Assembly: GCF_041379765.1 (NCBI RefSeq)
Contig: NZ_CP166919.1
Location: forward strand, 2,232,001-2,296,000
DNA length: 64,000 nt
DNA from: Thalassotalea sp. Sam97
Lineage (GTDB): Bacteria; Pseudomonadota; Gammaproteobacteria; Enterobacterales; Alteromonadaceae
Reading direction: 5' to 3'
The position numbers were made by a program, and so were the translations under genes. Below the pieces are notes generated by a model that did no database searches, was not told where the DNA came from, and saw only the letters and a list, made by a program, of their open reading frames with translations. The stretch's first letter is position 1. The number at the start of each line of letters is the position of its first letter. This document shows, piece after piece, positions 53,778-62,770 of the stretch.

Positions 53778-54221
53778 ATGCCTGATCAAAATGAAGAGCT
53801 AAAAAAAGCTGGACTGAAAGTCACACTGCCACGTGTGAAAATCTTGGAAATCCTCCAAAACCCAGATAATCAGCATATCAGTGCTGAAGACGTATATAAG
53901 ATTTTGCTTGAGCAACACGAAGAGATTGGCTTAGCCACCGTGTATCGCGTATTAAACCAATTTGATGACGCCGGCATTGTCACCCGCCATCATTTTGAAG
54001 GCGGTAAGTCAGTGTTTGAATTATCACAAAAAGCCCATCACGATCACCTTGTGTGTTTAAAGTGTGGCAAAGTTGTTGAGTTTGAAGACGATCTCATTGA
54101 ACAACGACAAATTGACATTGCCAATAAAAACAAAATCAAACTCACTAACCACAGTTTATATTTATACGGTGAGTGTGAAGACGAGCAGGCATGTGAAGCA
54201 TATCGTCTCGAGAACAGTTAA
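53778..54221 (+). CDS. fur: Ferric uptake regulator Fur
   Basis: The ATG at 53778 (MPDQNEELKKAGLKVTLPR) corresponds to the E. coli start and gives 147 residues; a TTG two codons upstream is also in frame. The winged-helix domain has LATVYRVLNQFDDAGIV and the metal region HHDHLVCLKCGKVVEF. A second CxxxxC (CEDEQAC) lies at the C-terminus. TATAAT at 53741 is a good -10 for its promoter. It represses iron-uptake genes when iron is sufficient. Confidence 0.96.
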   Translation: MPDQNEELKKAGLKVTLPRVKILEILQNPDNQHISAEDVYKILLEQHEEIGLATVYRVLNQFDDAGIVTRHHFEGGKSVFELSQKAHHDHLVCLKCGKVVEFEDDLIEQRQIDIANKNKIKLTNHSLYLYGECEDEQACEAYRLENS

Positions 54222-54253
54222 TCGCTCCAAGTAACCTCGATAATACATGACAG

Positions 54254-54288
54254 AAAAGCCACTAGAGAATATCTTAGTGGCTTTTTTA
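54254..54288 (+). terminator. fur terminator
   Basis: AAAAGCCACTA (54254-54264) pairs with TAGTGGCTTTT (54275-54285), ending in T residues, 33 bases after fur. Confidence 0.85.
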
Positions 54289-54358
54289 GTTTCTTATAGC
54301 GGTAAATTAAGCAGCAAAACCACGTGACAAAATGTCGCGTAGCAAAGACTGAATAACG

Positions 54359-54396
54359 AAAAAAGCCACACAAGGTTATCCAAGTGTGGCTTTTTT
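54359..54396 (-). terminator. glnS terminator
   Basis: AAAAAAGCCACAC (54359-54371) pairs with GTGTGGCTTTTTT (54384-54396). Its A run becomes the T tract on the minus strand, 27 bases after glnS; it could also back up the fur terminator. Confidence 0.85.
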
Positions 54397-54422
54397 ATAT
54401 GCGCTTGATGACGCCGAATATA

Positions 54423-56093
54423 TTAATCGCCGATTTTAGCCCATGTATCACGAAGACCAACGGTACGGTTAAATACCAAGTTCTCTTGTGTCGCATCTTT
54501 GTTATCTAAACAAAAATAACCTTGACGCTCAAATTGATAAGCTTGCTCTGGCTTGGCGTTTGCAAGCGCAGGCTCTACCCGTGCGCCTTTTAGAACCACT
54601 AATGATTCAGGGTTAATCACCGAATGGAAATCATCAGCGGCACCAGGGTTTGGCACAGTGAACAAGCGATCATACAAGCGAATTTCTGCCGGCAAGCTCT
54701 GCTCTGCACTCACCCAGTGAATAACACCTTTTGGTTTAGTGCCATCTTCAGGGTTTTTACCGAGCGTATCAGGGTTGTAGCTACAGTAAACGGTCGTTAC
54801 CTTGCCGTTTGCGTCTTTATCACAGCGTTCGGCCGTGATCACATAAGCACCACGCAAACGTACCGACTTACCAAGCACCAAGCGCTTGTATTTTTTGTTG
54901 GCTTCTTCTCTAAAGTCTTCCGCTTCAATCAATAACTCACGACTAAACGGCACCTCTCGAGCGCCTTGGCTCTCGTCATTTGGGTGATTCTTGATGTTTA
55001 GGATTTCAACCTTATCCGCATCGTAGTTTTCAATAACAACTTTAATCGGATCAAGCACGGCCATGGCACGCGGTGCCGTGTCGTTTAAGTCTTCACGAAT
55101 CGCTGACTCTAATACGCCCATCTCGATGGTGTTATCCATTTTCGTCACACCGATACGCTTACAGAACTCGCGAATTGACGCTGGTGTATATCCGCGACGA
55201 CGGAAACCGGCAATGGTCGGCATCCGTGGGTCATCCCAGCCGTTAACCAGTTTTTCTGCAACTAAGTTATTTAGCTTACGCTTACTCATAACCGTGTATT
55301 CTAGGTTTAAGCGCGAAAACTCGTACTGACGCGGCGTACAGTCAATTGAAATGTTCTCAATGATCCAGTCATAAATGCGACGGTTATCTTGGAACTCTAA
55401 CGTACACAGTGAATGAGTAATACCTTCAATCGCATCAGAAATACAGTGGGTAAAGTCATACATTGGATAAATGCACCACTTATCCGCGGTTTGGTGGTGA
55501 TGCGCAAATTTAATGCGGTAAATCACAGGATCACGCATACACATAAAGCTCGATGCCATGTCAACTTTTGCACGCAAGCAACACTCACCTTCTTTATACT
55601 CGCCATTTTTCATTTTTTCAAAATGAGCAAGGTTTTCTTCTGGTGATGTATCACGATAAGGACTGTTTTTACCTGGCTTTTGTAAGGTACCACGGTACTC
55701 ACGAATTTCATCTGGCGTTAGAAAATCAACATAAGCTAAGCCCTTTTCAATTAACTCAACCGCGTAGCCGTGCAACAGGTCAAAGTAGTCTGATGAATAA
55801 CGAACCTCGCCATCCCACTCAAAGCCTAACCACTGTACGTCTTTTTGGATCGAGTTAACGTAATCAATATCCTCTTTTTCCGGGTTAGTATCATCAAAGC
55901 GCAGATTACACTTACCCTGATAATCTCTAGCAATCCCAAAGTTTAAACAAATGGACTTGGCATGACCTATGTGCAGATAACCATTTGGCTCTGGCGGAAA
56001 ACGAGTTTGCACATGATCGTGCTTACCGCTCTCTAGATCAGCATCAATAATATTGGTAATAAAATTACTAGCACGGGTTGGTGTATCCGACAT
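54423..56093 (-). CDS. glnS: Glutaminyl-tRNA synthetase
   Basis: The 556-residue class I synthetase has the HIGH motif as HIGH in PPEPNGYLHIGHAKS (about residue 34) and the KMSKS counterpart VMSKRKL (about 267). The C-terminal anticodon-binding beta barrels follow. Its length equals E. coli GlnS (554). Its presence, with many tRNA-Glu genes, agrees with direct Gln-tRNA charging. Confidence 0.97.
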   Translation of the reverse strand: MSDTPTRASNFITNIIDADLESGKHDHVQTRFPPEPNGYLHIGHAKSICLNFGIARDYQGKCNLRFDDTNPEKEDIDYVNSIQKDVQWLGFEWDGEVRYSSDYFDLLHGYAVELIEKGLAYVDFLTPDEIREYRGTLQKPGKNSPYRDTSPEENLAHFEKMKNGEYKEGECCLRAKVDMASSFMCMRDPVIYRIKFAHHHQTADKWCIYPMYDFTHCISDAIEGITHSLCTLEFQDNRRIYDWIIENISIDCTPRQYEFSRLNLEYTVMSKRKLNNLVAEKLVNGWDDPRMPTIAGFRRRGYTPASIREFCKRIGVTKMDNTIEMGVLESAIREDLNDTAPRAMAVLDPIKVVIENYDADKVEILNIKNHPNDESQGAREVPFSRELLIEAEDFREEANKKYKRLVLGKSVRLRGAYVITAERCDKDANGKVTTVYCSYNPDTLGKNPEDGTKPKGVIHWVSAEQSLPAEIRLYDRLFTVPNPGAADDFHSVINPESLVVLKGARVEPALANAKPEQAYQFERQGYFCLDNKDATQENLVFNRTVGLRDTWAKIGD

Positions 56094-56309
56094 CTAGGAA
56101 ACCTCTGAAACGATAAATATGATAAAAATTAAAAATAACGGCACATTATAACAATTAGGTTGAGAAATAAAATATCAACCCCGCAAACAATAAAAAATAA
56201 CCTAACAAAATTGCGACCGAGTTGGTCTTGTTTAACTATTTTGCTTTATTGCGGTTTGCTATTAGCCGCCACAGTCGATTGCAGAAAACCATAATAAAGA
56301 TAAACGCCT

Positions 56310-56822
56310 CTAATCGCCCATCGAATGCGTTGCCATGGTCTTGGTTAAAGGCTCAAGCTCCTGTTGCTTGCTATACTCAATCAGTCGTTTTTTCAGCTCA
56401 GCTTCTGGCACCTGTTCTTTTTGTGTGGCAATAATCCAGGTATGACCAAAGGGGTCTTGTAAAGTACCCGTTCTTGCACCATAAAATTGATTTTCTACAG
56501 CTTTCATTTGTATGGCACCTGCCACAATAGCTTGTTCAAATACTGTATCAACATCGTCAACATACAGCATCATAATCACCCCGGCATGTCCCAATGACTG
56601 TGGTGATACGTAGCCCATACGTTTATTTTCATTGGTAATAATAAATACCGAATTGCCAATTTGTAGTTCCGCATGCACGATACCGCCATCAGGAATATCA
56701 AGCCGAGTACGTACTTCGGCCGCAAAGGCTCGTTGATAAAACTCAATGGCCGTATCGGCACCAATACAAATAAGATATGGCGTAATGGAATGGTACCCTT
56801 CAGGGATTGCGCTGACAGACAT
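56310..56822 (-). CDS. VOC/glyoxalase-fold protein (PhnB-like)
   Basis: The 170-residue protein shows ITPYLICIGADTAIEFYQRAF, PDGGIVHAELQIGNSVFII and DPFGHTWIIATQ, the beta-alpha-beta-beta-beta modules of the PhnB-type glyoxalase/bleomycin-resistance superfamily. Such proteins bind metals or small aromatics. No catalytic role can be inferred. A Lys/Leu-rich tail extends past the fold. Confidence 0.88.
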   Translation of the reverse strand: MSVSAIPEGYHSITPYLICIGADTAIEFYQRAFAAEVRTRLDIPDGGIVHAELQIGNSVFIITNENKRMGYVSPQSLGHAGVIMMLYVDDVDTVFEQAIVAGAIQMKAVENQFYGARTGTLQDPFGHTWIIATQKEQVPEAELKKRLIEYSKQQELEPLTKTMATHSMGD

Positions 56823-56991
56823 AGCCGCCCCTTATAATGATTACAGACAACTAAGGTATAGGCGATTTTAACCTGAATGAACAGTTAACATGCTCTGTCC
56901 CGCTTTAGCAACAGTAAATACTGACGTTTACGCTTTTGGCCTCGGGATAAAAACGGCTGTTCAGGTAATCTGTCAGGCTATTGTCGAGACA

Positions 56992-57471
56992 TTAGCCTTG
57001 ACAGTCACCTGACAAAAACTCTTTATCGATAGTGGTTTTATTTTCACCGACAGCAACTAAACCAGGTACAGGCTCATCGTAGCCACATAACCAAGATATC
57101 GGGCTTGCCGGGCTACCGTCAACGATCATAGGTCTAAAGGAAAGTACCTTACCTTGCAAAGGCTCTGGTGCATCGTGGCCAAGCTCGATATGAAAAGCGC
57201 CATTTTCTACGGTGACACCACGAATTTTATTGGTGATAAGTTTATCTGCTTCAGGTAATCCTGCTTCTGCGTTATCGCTTGGAAAGGCCAAGTGCTTTAG
57301 ATAATACTGAGTGATAGGCTCACGTAAATTACTGGCATAAGAGATAGGTTCGACAACATGTGACTTCATGATATATCCCGAGTAACTCGGCAAAGCAACA
57401 GAGGCAAGTATGCCAATGATCGCGACCACAATCATCAATTCAATTAGGGTGAATCCTTTATGATTTTTCAT
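56992..57471 (-). CDS. Type IV pilin-like protein
   Basis: The 159-residue prepilin has a short leader MKNHKG, the cleavage/methylation site G-F-T-L-I-E-L with Glu5 of the mature protein, and the hydrophobic N-terminal helix to residue 30. The C-terminal domain carries Cys129 and Cys157, a typical D-region disulfide. It overlaps the upstream T2SF-like gene by 4 bases (ATGA), so the two are cotranslated. It could be a major or minor pilin. Confidence 0.9.
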   Translation of the reverse strand: MKNHKGFTLIELMIVVAIIGILASVALPSYSGYIMKSHVVEPISYASNLREPITQYYLKHLAFPSDNAEAGLPEADKLITNKIRGVTVENGAFHIELGHDAPEPLQGKVLSFRPMIVDGSPASPISWLCGYDEPVPGLVAVGENKTTIDKEFLSGDCQG

Positions 57472-58307
57472 ATTAATTGTCCTAGTCCAAAAATGGGTTG
57501 ATACATCACCATAATCAAATACCCGATACTGATATATATGAATGTCTCAAAGGCGATTAATGCCCGCCTAACGTGTAATGTTAATTGCCTATCTAATTGC
57601 TCACTTTTAACGGTTAATAAACTCGGCAAGGTTGCGATAAAATTGGCATCATTAGATTGCATATGCGCCAGTGCAGGTATTAACAGCGGTTTGCCGTCAA
57701 CAAGATTAAGTGGTGCCATCAATAACTGTGACATCACATTCAGTTGCTCAGAAATCTTTTTACCAAACAGCCAGTGATAAGCGCCATCCCGCTGCACTAA
57801 TGCACTGTCAATGTGCGTTAATCGTCGATGCACAATCCAACTCAGCAACATAAATATTGGTATAAGCGACATAGTTACCAGGTAAACACGATCAAAGGTG
57901 TCAAGCTGAGCGGGCAACTGGGTCTCATAAATACCGTATAACTGGACAAACTCTGTTACCACAAACAGCTTAAAGAGCGTCGCTATCACAATGAATAGTA
58001 TGGAAATCGTAACAAGATAATAGAATCTATCGACCCGCTTTTGCGACTCAAAGGCAATACCCGATAGTTTATTGATATCGATACTAAGGTAGGCGCGAAG
58101 GCAGCTCACTAATTTATGTTCGTCGTCAATGCTAATTAATTTCTCAAACAAGCGCCCGGCCGAGCCCGAAAGCTGTTTCTCTTCAAAAAATGGCGAAATA
58201 TCGAGCGCCTCCAGCTCAGCCAACGCTTGTTGTTTTGTTCTTCCCGCCTCAAGTTGTTGACACAAATAACGGCAATTAAAGTGAAAATGTGCCCAGCTCA
58301 TACTCAC
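57468..58307 (-). CDS. Short PilC/GspF-like platform protein
   Basis: The 279-residue protein has two helical repeats (about 5-115 and 165-278) and three hydrophobic segments (about 92-113, 135-158 and 250-272). Its end resembles the last helix of PilC/GspF proteins, YLIMVMYQPIFGLGQLI. Normal PilC and GspF have about 400 residues, so this is about one third shorter and very divergent. It is coupled to the pilin gene and no assembly ATPase lies nearby. Assignment rests on topology and the pilin partner. Confidence 0.65.
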   Translation of the reverse strand: MSMSWAHFHFNCRYLCQQLEAGRTKQQALAELEALDISPFFEEKQLSGSAGRLFEKLISIDDEHKLVSCLRAYLSIDINKLSGIAFESQKRVDRFYYLVTISILFIVIATLFKLFVVTEFVQLYGIYETQLPAQLDTFDRVYLVTMSLIPIFMLLSWIVHRRLTHIDSALVQRDGAYHWLFGKKISEQLNVMSQLLMAPLNLVDGKPLLIPALAHMQSNDANFIATLPSLLTVKSEQLDRQLTLHVRRALIAFETFIYISIGYLIMVMYQPIFGLGQLI

Positions 58308-58433
58308 ACCACGTTTTTATTATTATTTATAAACAGTATCTTAGTTTCAAATTTGAGGCAAGAGCGCACCAACACCGTCTATCAACTACACTTATAGAGT
58401 GCGCCGTTTCTCGCACGTTAACGTACTTTAGTT

Positions 58434-58973
58434 ATGAATAGACAATCTTCGCTACGTGCTGCCATATTTTTTATCGCTATGAGTATCTCTACATCAAGCT
58501 TTGCCAATGTCACAGACAAGCGTTGGTACATTATCAACGATGATGTCATGGGAGGTCGGTCTGACAGTCAGATCACCACAACCGACAATAGCATCATCTT
58601 CTCAGGAACCGTGTCTTTAGAAAACGATGGTGGTTTTGCTTCGATCAGGGCTGCAATGCAATCTCCTGAAAATAGCACTAATGTGCAAATCATTATGCTT
58701 GGTGATGGCAAAACCTATCAATTACGGTTGCGTTCAAATCGCTTATACGATGGGCCGGCTTTCGTTCATGAATTTAAAACAATCAAAGGCCAGTGGCAAA
58801 CTTTGATTGTTGATAAAAATGACTTTCATCTGCAATATCGGGGCCGCAAGCTCACCTCCACCGAACAAGTGGATATTGGCGATATCGAGCAGATTGGTTT
58901 TCTCATATCTGGTAAACAAGAAGGCGAGTTTTCCTTACAGATTAAAAGTATTGTTTTCTTAACGCAGATATAG
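58434..58973 (+). CDS. CIA30-like secreted protein
   Basis: The 179-residue protein has a signal peptide (about 1-24, cleavage after SFA). A single domain then has WYIINDDVMGGRSDSQI, FSGTVSLENDGGFASIRA and YRGRKL, which match the complex I intermediate-associated protein 30 family. In bacteria the function is not known; the fold is galactose-binding-like. A terminator shared with the oligopeptidase follows. Confidence 0.88.
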   Translation: MNRQSSLRAAIFFIAMSISTSSFANVTDKRWYIINDDVMGGRSDSQITTTDNSIIFSGTVSLENDGGFASIRAAMQSPENSTNVQIIMLGDGKTYQLRLRSNRLYDGPAFVHEFKTIKGQWQTLIVDKNDFHLQYRGRKLTSTEQVDIGDIEQIGFLISGKQEGEFSLQIKSIVFLTQI

Positions 58974-59040
58974 ATGCCATCAGCATTGCCTCTGGAGAGC
59001 TTTATAAAAACCTGGTTTATTTGTCATTCGATATTCGATC

Positions 59041-59069
59041 AAAAAAGCCTGACATAAAGTCAGGCTTTT
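59041..59069. terminator. Bidirectional terminator
   Basis: AAAAGCCTGAC (59043-59053) pairs with GTCAGGCTTTT (59059-59069), 5-base loop, between the convergent CIA30-like and oligopeptidase genes, with an extra A pair preceding it. Confidence 0.85.
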
Positions 59070-59100
59070 GACATAAACCGTGTGGCATTCCCCCCGGTTA

Positions 59101-61290
59101 TTACTTCAATTCTTTCACGCCCATATTAAATAACGTAAAGCTGAAGATATCGGCGTACTGCTCGATAGTTTTCGACACCGGCGTGCCTGCACCATGACCG
59201 GCATTGGTTTCAATACGGATCAATACAGGGTTAGTTCCGGCTTGTTTTGCCTGAAGCTCAGCAGCAAATTTGAATGAATGCGCTGGCACAACACGGTCAT
59301 CATGATCACCTGTTGTTACCATAGTTGCAGGGTATTCAACACCTTGCTTAACATTATGAACCGGAGAATAACCAAGTAAATACTTAAACATTTCTTCGCT
59401 TTGCTCGGCGGTACCATAGTCATACGCCCAACCCGCACCAGCCGTAAAGGTATGGTAACGTAGCATATCGAGAACACCAACCGCTGGCAGCGCTACTTGC
59501 ATCAAGTCTGGACGCTGTGTCATCACTGCTCCAACCAACAAACCGCCGTTTGAACCACCGCGAATCGCTAAGTGATCGCTTGATGTGTAGTTTTTATCGA
59601 TTAAGTATTCTGCTGCGGCAATAAAGTCATCAAATACATTTTGCTTTTGTAGTTGCGTACCCGCATCATGCCACGCTTTACCATACTCACCACCACCACG
59701 CAGGTTTGGTACGGCATAAACACCACCTAACTCCATCCATACAGCATTCGCTACAGAGAAGCGCGGTGTTAAACTGACATTAAAACCACCGTAACCATAC
59801 AAAATGGTTGGGTTTTTACCGTTCAGTTCAAGGCCTTTTTTATGAGTGATGATCATTGGCACCTTGGTGCCATCTTTTGAGGTATAAAATACTTGCTTTG
59901 ACTCGTAGTTGTTGGCATCAAATTTTGCTTTTGATGGCATATATACCGCTGATTCGCCCGTTTTCACATCGAAACTGTAAATGGTCGATGGTGTGCTGTA
60001 GTTACTGAATGAATAGTATAAGGTGGTCTGCTCATCTTTACCTGACATCGCACTTGCGGTGCCAACACCCGGTAATGTCACATCACGCACTAGCTTACCA
60101 TCAACATCGTATTGAGCGACTTTTGAAACCGCATCGACCATGTAATTGGCAAAAATATAACCGCCACCAACAGATGGTGATAATACATTGTCGCTTGTGG
60201 CGATAAAGTCTTGCCAGTTGCCACTTTGTGGCGCACTCGCATCAACCGTCACAACGCGTTTATTCGGCGCATCAAGGTTGGTTACGATATACAGCTTGCT
60301 GCCAATGTTATGCAACACGTAGCTGTCTGAGTCCATATTATCGACTAACGTAACCAGCTCACTGTCAGGCTTGCTCAAGTCAAGCATGTATAAGTCGTTG
60401 CCTGATGTTGAATTTGCCCCTGAAATAAATAAGTAATTGCCATCATCGGTCACAGAGCCACCGACGTAACGACGCTTTTGCGCATCACTACCACCAAACA
60501 CTAACCTATCGCCACTTTGTGGTTGACCTAACTTGTGATAATACAGCTTGTGTTGATCTGTTTTTGCTGATAACTCACTGCCTTCTGGCTTATCGTAGCT
60601 TGAGTAATAAATGCCTTCATTTTTGTACCAAGATAGTCCAGAAAATTTCACATCCACCAGCATATCATCAAGTTTTTTGCCGGTTGCCGTGTCAATAAAG
60701 TACACTTTACGCCAATCACTGCCACCTTCAGAAACCGAATATGCTGCAATAGAGCCATCATGCGAGAAGCTTAGCCCGCCCAATGACGTGGTACCATCTT
60801 CACTAAAGGTGTTTGGATCTAAAAATACCGTATCTTCACCATCTTCGTTTTTGCGGTAAAGAACATACTGATTCTGCAATCCGTCATTTTTGTAGTAGTA
60901 CTCTACACCACCTTCTAAAAATGGTGCGCCGACTTTTTCAAAGTTCCACATTTGCTCAAGTTTCGTTTTCACTTGCTCGCGATAAGGAATTTGCTCTAAG
61001 TAACCGAAAGTGACTTTGTTTTCGGCTTTCACCCAAGCGGCGGTTTCTTCGCTCAAGTCATCTTCTAGCCAACGATACGGATCAGCCACTTGCTGCTCAA
61101 AGTAGGTATCAATGGTGTCGCCTTTACGCGTGTCAGGATAAGCCAAGGCGCGCGCTTGTTGTTCAGCAAATTTTTGTTCACTCACTTGCTTTTCTGATGT
61201 ACTGCTGTCAGCAACATTATTAGTGTTCGGCGCGTTATCTGAACACGCCGATAATAATAATGCCAACGAAGGAATAACGAGTTTTTTCAT
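59101..61290 (-). CDS. Prolyl oligopeptidase, S9A family, lipoprotein
   Basis: ATG at 61290 gives a 729-residue protein beginning MKKLVIPSLALLLSACS, a lipoprotein signal with lipobox LSAC; the frame runs upstream to 61347. A beta-propeller (about 60-430) gates an alpha/beta-hydrolase domain with the catalytic Ser in RGGSNGGLLVGAV, Asp in DHDDRVVPAHS and His in NAGHGAG. It cleaves after proline in short peptides, in the periplasm or at the membrane. Confidence 0.95.
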   Translation of the reverse strand: MKKLVIPSLALLLSACSDNAPNTNNVADSSTSEKQVSEQKFAEQQARALAYPDTRKGDTIDTYFEQQVADPYRWLEDDLSEETAAWVKAENKVTFGYLEQIPYREQVKTKLEQMWNFEKVGAPFLEGGVEYYYKNDGLQNQYVLYRKNEDGEDTVFLDPNTFSEDGTTSLGGLSFSHDGSIAAYSVSEGGSDWRKVYFIDTATGKKLDDMLVDVKFSGLSWYKNEGIYYSSYDKPEGSELSAKTDQHKLYYHKLGQPQSGDRLVFGGSDAQKRRYVGGSVTDDGNYLFISGANSTSGNDLYMLDLSKPDSELVTLVDNMDSDSYVLHNIGSKLYIVTNLDAPNKRVVTVDASAPQSGNWQDFIATSDNVLSPSVGGGYIFANYMVDAVSKVAQYDVDGKLVRDVTLPGVGTASAMSGKDEQTTLYYSFSNYSTPSTIYSFDVKTGESAVYMPSKAKFDANNYESKQVFYTSKDGTKVPMIITHKKGLELNGKNPTILYGYGGFNVSLTPRFSVANAVWMELGGVYAVPNLRGGGEYGKAWHDAGTQLQKQNVFDDFIAAAEYLIDKNYTSSDHLAIRGGSNGGLLVGAVMTQRPDLMQVALPAVGVLDMLRYHTFTAGAGWAYDYGTAEQSEEMFKYLLGYSPVHNVKQGVEYPATMVTTGDHDDRVVPAHSFKFAAELQAKQAGTNPVLIRIETNAGHGAGTPVSKTIEQYADIFSFTLFNMGVKELK

Positions 61291-61580
61291 TATAATAGCT
61301 TCCATTATTTTGATTTTTCGCCAATTAGCATAAAGCTTCACAAGCAAAATGTCTAAGACTAAGCCCCTGATTGTTCATACTCATTGCAGTGCCCTTAAAA
61401 AAGCAAAACACTGGGGCATATATAACAGCAAGTTATCGTGTCCAGTAACAGCCGTCAGCAATTATGGACATCGACCATAAATAACCCTAGACAGGCTATC
61501 GACTTTATTGGCGCTTTGTGTGTTTTTCGTTCAAGCTTAAAACAACAATAACCTCAGCGTCCAATAAGTAAGTCAAACCA

Positions 61581-62675
61581 ATGAATATAGAACAACAAAT
61601 TCACTGCTACGATGCAAGCTTACCACTGACGAAAGCAAGCACCCCACCAAGCAGTTGGTATACCTGTACAGACATAGCCAAACTTGAGTCAGATAGCGTG
61701 TTTAGCAACAATTGGTTATTAGCCGCTCGTGTTGAGCAATTACAAAAACACGGAGATTATGTCGCCACAACCATCGCCAACCAGCCCGTATTGTTAGTGA
61801 AAGAGAACAACACAAAGGCGTTTTACAACGTCTGTCAGCATCATGCGGCGCAAGTCATGGCAAATGGAAGTGGGTGCACTAACGCCCTAGTTTGCCCATA
61901 TCACGCGTGGCGCTATGGTTTAGATGGCAAACTAAAAAATGCACCTAGATTTTCAGGGGTTGAGCTGTTTGATGTCAGCAAAATTAGCTTAAAACCGATT
62001 CATTGCACGGTGTGGCAACATTGGGTGTTTATCAATTTCAGTCATAATCCCGTGCCTTTTGAGCAACAATTTGCAGGTTTAATTGAGCAATTTTCCAACT
62101 TATCTGTAAGCGATGTAACGTATTACAGCAGCAGTCATTATCAGCTCAACTGCAACTGGAAAGTGTATGTCGATAATTACCTCGATGGTGGCTACCACGT
62201 GCCCATTTTACATAAAGGGTTAAGCTCGGCATTGGATAATCGGCATTACCAAATTGCCAATGGTGAGCGCTATAATGTGCAGTCCTGTCCAACCAAAGTG
62301 ATGGTTGATGACACTAACCCTTTTGCCAATGTTCGTAGTGGCACCGCCCGTTATTACTGGCATTACCCCAATATGATGTTCAATTTTTATGACGGGATTT
62401 TGGGCACCATGGTAGTAGAGCCGTTAGCGGTTGATAAGTGCCAAGTACAATTTGATTATTATTTTAATGATCAGCTTGAGAAAATTACTGACGCCTTTAA
62501 ACAGCACAGCGTCGCAATAGCGGATAAAATTCAAGCCGAAGATGCGGGCATATGTGAGTCGGTACAGCAAGGTCTTGCCTCGAAAGGTTATGATACTGGG
62601 CGACTATCGGTAGATAAAGAAAGCGGTGAACATTTATTTCACCGCTTATTGTATAACGATTTAAGCGCGACTTGA
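61581..62675 (+). CDS. Rieske 2Fe-2S oxygenase, alpha subunit
   Basis: The 364-residue protein has the Rieske motif Cys85-x-His87 and Cys105-x-x-His108 (VCQHHA and CPYHAW). The mononuclear iron site has His206 and His211 in DNYLDGGYHVPILHKG. The pattern and spacing resemble choline monooxygenase-like and other ring-hydroxylating oxygenases, but no reductase or beta subunit is adjacent. The substrate cannot be assigned. It stands alone between two S9 peptidases. Confidence 0.88.
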   Translation: MNIEQQIHCYDASLPLTKASTPPSSWYTCTDIAKLESDSVFSNNWLLAARVEQLQKHGDYVATTIANQPVLLVKENNTKAFYNVCQHHAAQVMANGSGCTNALVCPYHAWRYGLDGKLKNAPRFSGVELFDVSKISLKPIHCTVWQHWVFINFSHNPVPFEQQFAGLIEQFSNLSVSDVTYYSSSHYQLNCNWKVYVDNYLDGGYHVPILHKGLSSALDNRHYQIANGERYNVQSCPTKVMVDDTNPFANVRSGTARYYWHYPNMMFNFYDGILGTMVVEPLAVDKCQVQFDYYFNDQLEKITDAFKQHSVAIADKIQAEDAGICESVQQGLASKGYDTGRLSVDKESGEHLFHRLLYNDLSAT

Positions 62676-62770
62676 CGCATTTAGGTATCCCCAGACATAA
62701 GTCAGTTATAGCCTAGGTACAATGCGGCGTGTCGTCGCAGGCGTCACCTGTGCCGACAGCCTGATGGCAC

